DNA of 64,000 bases. Origin: Flavonifractor porci. GTDB taxonomy: Bacteria; Bacillota; Clostridia; Oscillospirales; Oscillospiraceae. Location of the stretch: NCBI RefSeq assembly GCF_037572415.1, contig NZ_JBBHLB010000020.1, positions 1 through 64,000 on the forward strand, in the 5' to 3' direction. The notes under the pieces are model-generated. The model saw nothing but the letters and a program-made list of their open reading frames with translations. It was not told the DNA's origin and searched no databases. Made by a program: the position numbers and the translations under genes. Shown one piece after another: positions 32,315 through 41,206 of this stretch (the first letter of the stretch is position 1; each line of letters begins with the position of its first letter).

Positions 32315-33142
32315 ATGGCCAACATCATTGAGATCACCGATTATTCCGATCCCCAGCTGGACTGCTACGCCCGGCTCACCGAGGCCCAGCTGCGCAACCG
32401 GCTGGAGCCGGAGAAGGGCATCTTCATTGCCGAGAGCCCCAAGGTGATCCTGCGGGCCCTGGATGCCGGATATGAGCCCCTGTCCCTGCTGATGGAGCGC
32501 AAGAAGATCGACGGCCCCGCCAAGGAGGTGGTGGCCCGCTGCGGTGACCTGCCCCTCTACACCGCCGACCGGGAGGTGCTGGAGGGCCTCACCGGCTATG
32601 AGGTGACCCGGGGCGTGCTGTGCGCCATGCGGCGGCCGGTGCTGCCCACGGTGGAGGAGCTGTGCGCCAACGCCCGCCGGGTGGCGGTGCTGGAGGGCAT
32701 CGTGGACTCCACCAACGTGGGAGCCATCTTCCGCTCCGCCGCCGCCCTCCATATGGACGCGGTGCTGGTCACCCCCACCTGCTGCGACCCCCTGTACCGC
32801 CGGGCGGCCCGGGTGAGCATGGGTACCGTGTTTCAGATCCCCTGGACCCGCATCGGGGACGACCCCTCCCAGTGGCCCCAGCCGGGGCTGAGCCGTCTCA
32901 ACGCCCTGGGCTTCAAGACGGTGGCCATGGCCCTCAGCGATACCGCCATCAGCATCGAAGACCCACGGCTGCGGGGGGAGGACAAGCTGGCCATTGTGCT
33001 GGGCACCGAGGGGGACGGCCTGTCCGACCACACCATCGCCGCCTGCGACTACACCGTGTGTATCCCCATGTCCCACGGAGTGGACTCCCTCAACGTGGCG
33101 GCGGCCAGCGCCGTGGCTTTCTGGGAGCTGCGGGGGCGGTAA
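32315..33142 (+). CDS. TrmH-family (SpoU) RNA 2'-O-methyltransferase
   Basis: 275 residues. An N-terminal substrate-binding domain precedes a SpoU knot with motif 1 STNVGAIFRSAAALHM, motif 2 LAIVLGTEGDGLS and motif 3 CIPMSHGVDSLNVAAASAVAF. Probably methylates a 23S rRNA or tRNA ribose; RlmB-like versus TrmH-like cannot be told from sequence alone. Confidence 0.93.
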   Translation: MANIIEITDYSDPQLDCYARLTEAQLRNRLEPEKGIFIAESPKVILRALDAGYEPLSLLMERKKIDGPAKEVVARCGDLPLYTADREVLEGLTGYEVTRGVLCAMRRPVLPTVEELCANARRVAVLEGIVDSTNVGAIFRSAAALHMDAVLVTPTCCDPLYRRAARVSMGTVFQIPWTRIGDDPSQWPQPGLSRLNALGFKTVAMALSDTAISIEDPRLRGEDKLAIVLGTEGDGLSDHTIAACDYTVCIPMSHGVDSLNVAAASAVAFWELRGR

Positions 33143-33148
33143 GAAGCG

Positions 33149-33181
33149 AAAACGCCTGTGACCAAGTCACAGGCGTTTTTT
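33149..33181 (+). terminator. Terminator after the RNA methyltransferase
   Basis: AAAACGCCTGTGAC/GTCACAGGCGTTTT around CAA with a T6 tail. Confidence 0.93.
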
Positions 33182-33234
33182 GTGGAAAATTCAGGTCCGG
33201 CTTTTTCCCACATCCAAGGGACATTTTGCCGGAG

Positions 33235-33873
33235 CTACAGATCCACCCGCCCGAAGCGCCGGATGGACAGCCGCCGGGCCAGGGCGAGGGCGGCGGCAAA
33301 AAGGAGGGCCCCCAGGGCAGTCACGGGCAGCTGCCGGAGCAGGTCGGGAGGGGCGCTGCTGTCCAGAAAGGCCAGGCCGGGCAGCCGGAAGGACAGCTCC
33401 GCCGCCCCCATGACCCCCAGCAGAGGTGGGAGGGCAAGCAGAAAGGCCCGGCCTGTCCGGAAGCCGGAGCCAAACCAGACCGGGAAGAACACCAGGTCGA
33501 AGGCGGCATAGGCCATCAGGCCGAAGCCGAACCAGGCGGCGGTGGGGTCCAGCCCCACCGGATTGTTGGCCGCGCCCAGGGCGGGGCGCAGCAGGGCCCA
33601 GGGCAGGGTGAGCGCCAGCTGGCTCAGCTGGGCGGCGGCCGTCAGGGTCAGCTTTCCCACTGCCACCTGAGCCTTGGTCACCGGCAGCAGAGCGGTGTAC
33701 CACAGGTCGTTGGTTTCCCGGGCGTAGGTGCAGGTGAAGTAGGGACCCAGGCAGCCGAAGAAAAAGACCATACTGTAGGGGTAGGCGGGGACCAGCACCA
33801 GCGCCCCCAGCAGGACAAACAGGAATAAGGTCGGGTGGGCGGCCAGGGTGATCTCCTTACAGAGCAGCTTCAT
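33235..33873 (-). CDS. ABC-2 type exporter permease
   Basis: 212 residues with about six membrane segments (LFLFVLLGALVLVPAYPYSM, FGFGLMAYAAFDLVFFPVWF, ALGALLFAAALALARRL). TYARETNDLWYTALLPVTK is typical of small ABC-2 permeases regulated with a GntR or XRE partner. Start overlaps the ATPase gene by 17 bases. Confidence 0.85.
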   Translation of the reverse strand: MKLLCKEITLAAHPTLFLFVLLGALVLVPAYPYSMVFFFGCLGPYFTCTYARETNDLWYTALLPVTKAQVAVGKLTLTAAAQLSQLALTLPWALLRPALGAANNPVGLDPTAAWFGFGLMAYAAFDLVFFPVWFGSGFRTGRAFLLALPPLLGVMGAAELSFRLPGLAFLDSSAPPDLLRQLPVTALGALLFAAALALARRLSIRRFGRVDL

Positions 33874-34615
33874 CCCAATCCCTCCTTTCCGTGCGCAGCA
33901 TGATCTCCTCCAGGGTAAGGGGGGCCTGTTCCCCCGGGGTCCTCAGGTGATCAAAGGCCCGCCGGAAGGCGTCCTTTGGGGCACTGGCCAGCACCCGTCC
34001 GTTGTGGAGGTAGGTGATGTCATGGGCGCAGCGGTCCAGATCGGAGGTGATATGGGTGGAGAAGAGGATGGAGCAGCTGCCGTTGGAGACGATGCGGGTG
34101 AAGAGATGGAGCATCTCATCCCGGGATACCGGGTCCAGGCCGGAGGTGGGTTCATCCAGCAGAAGCAGCCTGGCGTGGTGGGAGAGAGCCAGGGCCAGCA
34201 GATATTTGACCTTCATGCCGTTGGAGAGCGTCTTGAAGGGCTTTTCCTCCTCCAGGCCGAACCGGCGCAGGCAGGTCTCATAGCGGTCCTGATCCCACTG
34301 GGGGTAGAACCGCCGGGTGGCCCGGGTGATGGCAGACAGCCGTTTGAGCGGGTAATAGTCCAGTCCGCCGAATACCACCCCCACCTGAGCTTTGCAGGCA
34401 AGCTCCCGCTCCCGGACATCCTGGTCCAGCAGGGTAACGCTGCCGCCGTCGGTGGGGATGAGATTCAGGATGGACTTGAGGGTGGTGCTCTTGCCCGCGC
34501 CGTTTTTGCCGATCAGGCCCATGATCCGGCCGGGCGCCACCGAAAAGGACACATGATCCAAAATAAAGCCGGGGTAGCGCTTGGTCAGTCCACGGACGGA
34601 GAGCAGCTCATTCAT
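33857..34615 (-). CDS. ABC exporter ATP-binding protein
   Basis: 252 residues. Walker A GKNGAGKSTT, a signature motif that is divergent (TLSNGMKVKYLLALALS in place of LSGGQ), Walker B LLLLDEPTSGLDP and the switch His in STHITSD. Middle gene of a regulator-ATPase-permease operon with four-base and 17-base overlaps; probable drug/peptide efflux or stress module. Confidence 0.94.
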   Translation of the reverse strand: MNELLSVRGLTKRYPGFILDHVSFSVAPGRIMGLIGKNGAGKSTTLKSILNLIPTDGGSVTLLDQDVRERELACKAQVGVVFGGLDYYPLKRLSAITRATRRFYPQWDQDRYETCLRRFGLEEEKPFKTLSNGMKVKYLLALALSHHARLLLLDEPTSGLDPVSRDEMLHLFTRIVSNGSCSILFSTHITSDLDRCAHDITYLHNGRVLASAPKDAFRRAFDHLRTPGEQAPLTLEEIMLRTERRDWDEAAL

Positions 34616-35082
34616 GGCGCATCCTCCTCGTCCGCCGCCCGCAAAGCCCGGCGCAGCAGGTCCGTGCTCTGGAGGATGGTCTCTCCCTTGACCAGGGCGA
34701 TGCCCGCCATCTCCGGGTTTTCATCCCCCAGCACCACAATGATGTCGCCGGGCTGGATGTGAAACACCTCTCTGGCCCGCTTGGGCAGGACGATTTGCCC
34801 CCGCTCGCCCACCTTTACCGCTCCGAACATATGCTTCCCCCTGGGCGGGATGGACATGGAGGTCTTGCGGTCGTCGTAGTGGATCAGATCGTCCAGGGAG
34901 ACTTGATAGAGCTGGGCCAGGGCGTCGCAGTTGGCGATGTCCGGGGCGCTTTCTCCGCTCTCCCACTTGGCCACAGCCTGCCGGGATACCCCGATGGTCT
35001 CGGCCACCTCCTCCTGGGAAAACTTGTGCAGCTGCCGTAGAACACTGAGGTTGCGGGCCAGGCAGCTGGTTTGTTTTTTCAT
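34612..35082 (-). CDS. XRE helix-turn-helix / AbrB-fold regulator
   Basis: 156 residues in two modules: an N-terminal Cro/C1 HTH (RNLSVLRQLHKFSQEEVAETIGVSRQAVAKWESGESAPD) and a C-terminal SpoVT-AbrB swapped-hairpin domain (GAVKVGERGQIVLPKRAREVFHIQPGD). ATG 35082 is ten bases after AGGAGG; GTG 35091 is too close. First gene of the ABC operon and likely its regulator. Confidence 0.9.
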   Translation of the reverse strand: MKKQTSCLARNLSVLRQLHKFSQEEVAETIGVSRQAVAKWESGESAPDIANCDALAQLYQVSLDDLIHYDDRKTSMSIPPRGKHMFGAVKVGERGQIVLPKRAREVFHIQPGDIIVVLGDENPEMAGIALVKGETILQSTDLLRRALRAADEEDAP

Positions 35083-35177
35083 ATTTTTCACACCTCCTTG
35101 CCCTCTATGATAGCACGGCCGGGCGGGATTACCACCAACTGGAGGTGACAGAAATGGTTCGTTTCAGTTGCGTCTCC

Positions 35178-37295
35178 TCACCCCGGCAGCCGGTGGCCCT
35201 CCAGAGAAAACTGGCCCATGCCCAGGGCGGTAGGCAGGGAGAAGGGCTTTACCGTGCCGTCGTCAAAGCGGACGGTGATCCGGTCCCCGTCCCGGGTGGT
35301 AAGCAGGCCGAAGCCGTAGCGGGCGTGGCGCACCCGTGTGCCGGGGATGTAGTCCTTGGCGGCGGCGGTGAGCCGGGCGGACAGGACCGCCGGATCAGGG
35401 CTTTTGCGGACGGGGGCCTTCTTCTTTTGAGGGCCTTTTTGCGGGAAAAGGAAGGAAGAAAAGGTGGAGGCCAGCTCGGGACGGCGGAAGGTCATGACCC
35501 ACAGCTCCCGGCGGGCACGGGTCATGCCCACATAGAAGAGCCGCCGTTCCTCCTCCCGCTGGTTGACCTCCTCCTCGGTCTCGTCCTCCTTGGGGGTGGG
35601 GGGCAGCTTGGGCAGCAGGCCGTCGGCCACGTCCATCAAAATCACCCGGTCGTACTCCAGACCCTTGCTGGAGTGGATGGTGGACAGGATGAAGGGGCAG
35701 TCCGGGTGGGCCGAGCCCCGGTGCACCACCTCCTCCAGCTCCTCCAGCCGGTTGAGCAGACCGGCGGGGGTGGGCTCGTTGGCCCCCAGAGCCTCCAGAA
35801 TGGCCAGCTTGCTGTTGTCCGCCCCCCGCTCCTCCAGCCAGGCCCCGTAGCCCATGAAGTGGACGATACGGTATACCGCCTTGTCCGCCCGCTCCTCCAG
35901 CAGGTTATTCATGTGAGTCTGAAGAGCTTTACACTGCTTGCGGCTCCAGGGAGAGAGGGTAGAGCAGCCCGCCAGATACTCCAGCAGGGTCTCCCCGGTG
36001 GGGGAGCACTGGTTGGCCGCCTCCTGGGCGGCGGCCCGGCTGATGCCTGCCCCCAATTTGTAGTACAGGTCCAGGAACAGGTCCCTGTTCCAGGGGTTCT
36101 GAGCCAGCCGGATGATATTGGTCACATCCCGCACCACCCGGTGGGTGAAAAAGCCGCTGTCCACCTGGCGGCAGCGGTAGGGGGTGCCGGAGCGCTCCAG
36201 CAGGTCCATGAGGGGGAGGGCGCTGTCATTGTCCCGGTAGAGCACCGCTGTCTCCTGGTCGCAGTGTTCCGCCACCTTGGCCAGATACTGATACTGGCGC
36301 TGCCGGTCGTATACCTCCACCTGCCGAATGGCGGGGCCGTCGCCCCCGGCGGCGTGCATGGTCTTGGGGCGGCGCTGGGTGTTGAGCCGGATGAATTTAT
36401 CCGCCGCTGCCACGATCTGGCGGGTGGAGCGGTAGTTCTGCTCCAGCAGCAGCACCTGAGCGCCGGGATAGGTGCTCTCAAAGGAGTGGAGGGCATGGGG
36501 ACAGGCGGCCCGGAAGCCGTAGATGCTCTGGTCCTCGTCGCCCACCATGAAGAGCTGGACCTGATCCCCCGCCAGCAGGCGGATGATGGCGTGCTGGATC
36601 TGGGAGGTGTCCTGGGCCTCGTCCACGCACAGGTAGGGGTAGCGGTTCCGCCACTCCTGGAGAATGGTGGGGTAGCGCCGCAGAATTTGATACGCGTAGC
36701 CCAGCTGGTCGTCGTAGTCCATGAGCCGCCGCTGCCGCAGGGCCTGGTTGTAGGCCTGGTAGACGGCGGGAAAATCCACCCCCTCCACCTCCACACCGTT
36801 TAGATCGGCCTGACCGGGGAGATGGTTTTTGACATAGGTGATGGCGGTCTGGATGGCCTTGATGGTGGTCTCCAGGGCGTATTCCCGGGTGAGATTGCGG
36901 CAGATCTCCCCGATGAGGGCGGCCTGCCGCCCGGTGTCGTCCAGCAGGTCGAAGGCCTTCTGGTCCACCAGCTGCTCACACCGGCGGATGATGGAAGAAC
37001 ACACCCCGTTGATGGTGCGGAAGGACAACCGTTCCGCCAGCTCCGGGCCAAAGAAGGCGGCAAAGCGCTGGCGCATATCCCGGGCGGCGGAGACCGTGTA
37101 GGTCATGGTGAGGATGCGCCGGGGGTCCACCCCCAGGCCCAGCACCAGATAGCCGATGCGGCTGACCAGCACGGTGGTCTTGCCGCTGCCCGGCACCGCC
37201 AGCAGCAGCACCGGCCCGTCCACGGCCTGGACGGCGGCCTCCTGCTGTTTGTCCAGGCACAGGCCGTAGGTCTTTGTGAATTGAGCGAAAGTCAT
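35178..37295 (-). CDS. UvrD/PcrA-type superfamily I DNA helicase
   Basis: 705 residues. Motif I AVPGSGKTTVL, motif II CVDEAQDTS, motif III GDEDQSIYGFRAA, motif IV QNYRSTR, motif V STIHSSKGLEYD and motif VI YVGMTRARRELWVM. Translocates 3' to 5'. The extreme C-terminus (PGTRVRHARYGFGLLTTRDGDRITVRFDDGTVKPF) is the Tudor-like RNA polymerase-binding domain of PcrA. A shorter 2B domain than classic PcrA. ATG 37295 after AGGAG. Confidence 0.93.
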   Translation of the reverse strand: MTFAQFTKTYGLCLDKQQEAAVQAVDGPVLLLAVPGSGKTTVLVSRIGYLVLGLGVDPRRILTMTYTVSAARDMRQRFAAFFGPELAERLSFRTINGVCSSIIRRCEQLVDQKAFDLLDDTGRQAALIGEICRNLTREYALETTIKAIQTAITYVKNHLPGQADLNGVEVEGVDFPAVYQAYNQALRQRRLMDYDDQLGYAYQILRRYPTILQEWRNRYPYLCVDEAQDTSQIQHAIIRLLAGDQVQLFMVGDEDQSIYGFRAACPHALHSFESTYPGAQVLLLEQNYRSTRQIVAAADKFIRLNTQRRPKTMHAAGGDGPAIRQVEVYDRQRQYQYLAKVAEHCDQETAVLYRDNDSALPLMDLLERSGTPYRCRQVDSGFFTHRVVRDVTNIIRLAQNPWNRDLFLDLYYKLGAGISRAAAQEAANQCSPTGETLLEYLAGCSTLSPWSRKQCKALQTHMNNLLEERADKAVYRIVHFMGYGAWLEERGADNSKLAILEALGANEPTPAGLLNRLEELEEVVHRGSAHPDCPFILSTIHSSKGLEYDRVILMDVADGLLPKLPPTPKEDETEEEVNQREEERRLFYVGMTRARRELWVMTFRRPELASTFSSFLFPQKGPQKKKAPVRKSPDPAVLSARLTAAAKDYIPGTRVRHARYGFGLLTTRDGDRITVRFDDGTVKPFSLPTALGMGQFSLEGHRLPG

Positions 37296-37330
37296 ACTGG
37301 TTTCTCCTGTGGCAGATGACAGATTCCCAC

Positions 37331-37360
37331 AAAAAATGGCCGCCATTGGCGGCCATTTTT
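37331..37360. terminator. Terminator between the DtxR regulator and helicase
   Basis: AAAAAATGGCCGCC/GGCGGCCATTTTT around ATT, T-runs on both strands; the minus-strand orientation ends the DtxR-family gene. Confidence 0.9.
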
Positions 37361-37376
37361 CGCGGCAACAGGGGGC

Positions 37377-37760
37377 TCAGGGCTGGGAGGACCCGCCCTT
37401 GCCCATGGCGTGCTCCTTGATCTTCTGAAAGGTCTCCTCGCTGAGGTCGTGCTCGATCTTGCAGGCGTCGGCGGCGGCCACCTCAGGGCTGACGCCCAGG
37501 AAGGTAAAAAACTGGGTGAGCAGCTGATGACGCTCATAGATACGTCTGGCGATCTCTTCTCCGGCGGGGAGGAGGGAGATGAGTCCATCCTTGTCCATCT
37601 CGATATAGCCGCTCTCCCGCAGTTTCTTCATAGCCACGCTGACGCTGGGTTTGGAGAAGTGGAGCTCATTGGCGATGTCGATGGAGCGGACCGTGCCGTG
37701 CCGCTGGCGGAGACTGAGGATGGCTTCCAGATAGTTTTCGGAGGATTCATAGATATTCAT
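37377..37760 (-). CDS. DtxR/MntR-family metal-dependent repressor
   Basis: 127 residues: HTH (VRSIDIANELHFSKPSVSVAMKKLRESGYIEMD) and the dimerisation/metal domain with conserved HQLLTQFFTFLGV, CKIEHDLSEETFQKI; no SH3-like third domain. Senses Fe2+ or Mn2+. ATG 37760 after GAAGG. It is a candidate regulator of the operators at 53269-53320 in this window (inference). Confidence 0.92.
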   Translation of the reverse strand: MNIYESSENYLEAILSLRQRHGTVRSIDIANELHFSKPSVSVAMKKLRESGYIEMDKDGLISLLPAGEEIARRIYERHQLLTQFFTFLGVSPEVAAADACKIEHDLSEETFQKIKEHAMGKGGSSQP

Positions 37761-37828
37761 AACAGATTCCTTCCCATCCATACGATTTCTATAAGGTTAG
37801 CACAGAACGGGCCCTTTGGCAAGGCAGA

Positions 37829-40261
37829 TCAGATCCCCGCGCCGCCGTTCCATTTCCAGTCCCGGATCTCGGGCATATCCTGGCCGTGGGCGGTGATATA
37901 CTGCCGGTGCTCCACCAGCTTGTCCTTCATCAGCTGGATGAGGAAGGCGCCCCGGTTGCCCAGCTGGGGCAGACGCTTGACGGTGTCGATGACCAGGTCG
38001 AAGCGGTCGATGTTGTTCTGTACCCGCATATCGAAGGGGGTGGTAAGGCCGCCCTCTTCCTTATAGCCACGGACGTGGAGGTTTTTGTTGTGCCGCCGGT
38101 AGGTCAGCTCATGGACCAGGGTGGCGTAGCCGTGGAAGGCAAAGATGATGGGCTTGTCGGTGGTGAAGAGCACGTCGTAGTCCTCATCGGTCAGGCCGTG
38201 GGGGTGCTCGGTGTGGGGCTGGAGCTTCATCAGGTCCACCACGTTGACCACCCGCACCTTCACCTCAGGCAGATAACGCCGCAGGATGGTGACGGCGGCC
38301 AGGGTCTCCAGCGTGGGCGTTTCGCCGCAGCAGGCCAGCACCGCGTCGGGCTCGGCCCCCTGGTCGTTGGAGGCCCACTGCCAGATGCCGATGCCGTGGG
38401 TGCAGTGCTTAATGGCCTCGTCCATGGTGAGCCACTGGGGCCGGGGGTGCTTGGAGGTCACCATCACATTGATATAGTTGCGGCTTTTGATGCAGTGGTC
38501 AAAGCAGGACAGCAGGCAGTTGGCGTCGGGGGGCAGGTAGAGCCGCACCACGTCCGCCTTCTTGTTGGCCACATGATCCAGGAAACCGGGGTCCTGGTGG
38601 GTAAAGCCGTTCTGATCCTGCTGCCACACGTTGGAGGACAGCACATAGTTGAGGGAGGCGATATCCTGCCGCCAGGGCAGGGGAGAGGCCACCTTGAGCC
38701 ACTTGGCATACTGGCTCACCATGGAGTCTACGATGCGGATGAAAGCCTCAAAGCTGTTGAGGAAACCATGGCGGCCGGTGAGCAGGTAGCCCTCCAGCCA
38801 GCCCTGGCACATATGCTCGGACAGCATCCCGTCCAGGATGCGCCCGCCGGAGGACAGCCCGTCGTCGGAGGGCAGCAGGTCGGCGTTCCACCGGCGGTCG
38901 CTGGCGGACAGGGCGGCCCAGAGCTTGTTGCTTATGGTCTCATCGGGGGAGAAGATGCGGAAATTTTTGGCCTTCTGGTTGAGCTTGAGCACGTCCTTGA
39001 CGTACTTGCCCAGTTCGGCCATGTCTTCGGCCTCCGCCTCGCCGGGGGCGGGGACGGCCACCGCGTATTTGGAGAAGTCGGGGGTGCGCAAATCCCGCAG
39101 CAGCAGGCCGCCGTTGGCGTGGGGGTTGGAGCCCATCCGCCGCGTTCCCTGGGGCGCCAGGGAGCGCAGAGCGGAGACGGGGGCTCCCGCCTCGTCAAAG
39201 AGTTCCTCCGGGCGGTAGCCGCGCAGCCACTCCTCCAGCAGGGGCAGCTGCGCCGGGTGCGCGTCATCCACCGCCAGGGGCAGCTGATGGACCCGGCTGG
39301 TGCCCTCCAGGGTGGTCCCGTCCACCTCCTTGGGGCAGGTCCAGCCCTTGGGGGAGCGGAATACCACCATGGGCCACCGGGGACGCTCGGTCTCCCCAAA
39401 GGAGCGGGCGCTCTCCTGGATGCGCTGGATCTCGCGCACCGCCCAGTCCAGGGCGGCCGCCATCTTCTGGTGCATCTGGGCCGGGTCGTCTCCCTCCACA
39501 AAGCGGGGCGTCCAGCCGCAGCCCTTGAAGTAATCCTCTACCTCCTGTTCGGAAATGCGGGCAAAGAGAGAGGGGGTGGCGTTCTTATAGCCGTTGAGAT
39601 GGAGGATGGGGAGCACCGCGCCGTCTCCCACCGGGTCCAGGAATTTGTTGCCGTGCCAGGCGGCGGCCAGGGGAGCGGTCTCCGCCTCGCCGTCGCCCAC
39701 CACACAGGCGGCGATCAGGTCCGGGTTGTCCATGACGGCGCCGAAGGCGTGAGCCAGGGAATAGCCCAGCTCGCCGCCCTCGTTGATGGAGCCGGGAGTG
39801 TCGGGGGCACAGTGGCTGCCCACGCCGCCGGGGAAGGAAAACTGCTGGAACAGCTTGCGCATACCCTCCTCGTCCTGGCTTACGTTGGGGTAGATCTCGC
39901 TGTAGGTGCCCTCCAGATAGGTCTGGGCCAGTACGGCGGCGCCGCCGTGGCCGGGGCCGCAGACATAGATCATGTTCAGATCATACCGGGTGATGACCCG
40001 GTTGAGGTGGGTATAGATAAAGTTCTGGCCCGGCACCGTGCCCCAGTGGCCCACCGGAGCGTGCTTCAGGTGCTCCGGCTTCAGAGGGACGCGAAGCAGG
40101 GGATTGTCCCGCAGGTAGAGCTGGCCGGCGGCCAGATAGTTGGAGGCCCGCCACCAGGCGTCCAGTTTCCGCAGGGTCTCAGGGCTGAGAGGACCCTTTT
40201 TGGACATACGGGCCGAGGTTTTGACTGTGACTTTAGTGCGTGCTCCGGAGGATTTTGCCAA
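37829..40261 (-). CDS. xfp: Xylulose-5-phosphate/fructose-6-phosphate phosphoketolase
   Basis: 810 residues, full length, TPP enzyme. GHWGTVPGQNFIYTHLNR at the N-terminus, GPGHGGAAVLAQTYLEG, GDGEAETAPLAAAWHGNKF (TPP/Mg motif), WQQDQNGFTHQDPGFLDHV and the C-terminal NRGAFLIQ. Cleaves xylulose-5-P (and F6P) to acetyl-phosphate. TTG start at 40261 lies nine bases after GGAAGGAG; ATG 40207 has no ribosome site. Stands alone. Confidence 0.96.
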   Translation of the reverse strand: MAKSSGARTKVTVKTSARMSKKGPLSPETLRKLDAWWRASNYLAAGQLYLRDNPLLRVPLKPEHLKHAPVGHWGTVPGQNFIYTHLNRVITRYDLNMIYVCGPGHGGAAVLAQTYLEGTYSEIYPNVSQDEEGMRKLFQQFSFPGGVGSHCAPDTPGSINEGGELGYSLAHAFGAVMDNPDLIAACVVGDGEAETAPLAAAWHGNKFLDPVGDGAVLPILHLNGYKNATPSLFARISEQEVEDYFKGCGWTPRFVEGDDPAQMHQKMAAALDWAVREIQRIQESARSFGETERPRWPMVVFRSPKGWTCPKEVDGTTLEGTSRVHQLPLAVDDAHPAQLPLLEEWLRGYRPEELFDEAGAPVSALRSLAPQGTRRMGSNPHANGGLLLRDLRTPDFSKYAVAVPAPGEAEAEDMAELGKYVKDVLKLNQKAKNFRIFSPDETISNKLWAALSASDRRWNADLLPSDDGLSSGGRILDGMLSEHMCQGWLEGYLLTGRHGFLNSFEAFIRIVDSMVSQYAKWLKVASPLPWRQDIASLNYVLSSNVWQQDQNGFTHQDPGFLDHVANKKADVVRLYLPPDANCLLSCFDHCIKSRNYINVMVTSKHPRPQWLTMDEAIKHCTHGIGIWQWASNDQGAEPDAVLACCGETPTLETLAAVTILRRYLPEVKVRVVNVVDLMKLQPHTEHPHGLTDEDYDVLFTTDKPIIFAFHGYATLVHELTYRRHNKNLHVRGYKEEGGLTTPFDMRVQNNIDRFDLVIDTVKRLPQLGNRGAFLIQLMKDKLVEHRQYITAHGQDMPEIRDWKWNGGAGI

Positions 40262-40371
40262 AGGGATGCACTCCTTCCACAAACTACAGAATGACGCCGG
40301 CGGGCGGCAGGGCAACAGCAGAAGAGAGGGGACCTTCCGGCTCCCTCTCCCATGCCCGTGCGGCGGGGTTC

Positions 40372-41067
40372 TTATTTCTCATCCAGGGGCAGGGGCGCGG
40401 GGGGCGCGAATTGATCCGCGCAGTCCTGAGCCAGCTTGCGCAGGTGCTCGTCCTGACTGCTGAAGTTGGAGGAGAGCTGCTCCAGCATCTGACGCAGCTT
40501 GTCCAGCTCCTGACCGGTGCGGGAGATGGCCCCGTCCATGTCAGAGCGCAGCAGATCGTAGCCTGCCTGCACCTTGTGGAGCCACTGCTCCACCTCGGTG
40601 TGGGCCCGGCGGACCTTCTCCTCCGCCTCCCGCTGGATCTCCTGGGCCCGGCAGTGGGCCTCCAGCTCGATGCCGGCGGTGCGGTCCTTTACCTGCTGAT
40701 AGGCGGCGGCGTCGGGCTCGGCCTGGGTCAGCCGGGCGTTGGCGTCGGCCAGCCGGGCGGCGGTCTCTTCCGCCTCCCTGCGGGCCTGGTCCAGCTGGGC
40801 GCGCAGCGCCTCCGCCTCCTTGCGAGCCTCATCCAGCCGGGCGGTCAGAGACTCCTTTTCCTTGGCCAGCGTTTCGGCCTGCTCCTTGGCTTGCCCGGCC
40901 TGGGCCGCCAACGACTCCTTCTCGGCCGCCAGATCCTCCCACTCCCGCTGGAGCTGGGCCAGCTTTTCCACGTGGGCCTGGTTGGAGGATTCAATATAAC
41001 TCAACACATCCTGCTTCTGAAAGCCGCCGAAGGTGGCGGTACGAAACTGAAGCTCAGTGGCGCTCAT
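40372..41067 (-). CDS. DivIVA-domain coiled-coil protein
   Basis: 231 residues. Opening FRTATFGGFQKQDVLSYIESSNQAHVEKL resembles the DivIVA/GpsB membrane-targeting motif; residues 45-170 are an almost uninterrupted Glu/Ala/Gln-rich coiled coil. Likely a pole or septum-associated scaffold. ATG 41067 follows GAGGTG. Confidence 0.8.
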   Translation of the reverse strand: MSATELQFRTATFGGFQKQDVLSYIESSNQAHVEKLAQLQREWEDLAAEKESLAAQAGQAKEQAETLAKEKESLTARLDEARKEAEALRAQLDQARREAEETAARLADANARLTQAEPDAAAYQQVKDRTAGIELEAHCRAQEIQREAEEKVRRAHTEVEQWLHKVQAGYDLLRSDMDGAISRTGQELDKLRQMLEQLSSNFSSQDEHLRKLAQDCADQFAPPAPLPLDEK

Positions 41068-41141
41068 AGGGACACCTCGTTTCCACAAAATCATCTCCTA
41101 TTTTATCACAGTTTTCTCCATAACACAATCCGCTCTTTTCG

Positions 41142-41170
41142 TTGACTCAACTGTACCACAATGATATAAT
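41142..41170 (+). promoter_or_regulatory. Promoter of the methyltransferase-ecf-truA run
   Basis: TTGACT (41142-41147), 17-base spacer, consensus TATAAT (41165-41170), 37 bases before the start codon at 41207. No other clear promoter precedes the downstream colinear genes. Confidence 0.88.
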
Positions 41171-41206
41171 AGGATGATTATGACAACAATGACCGGGAGG
41201 ATGACT

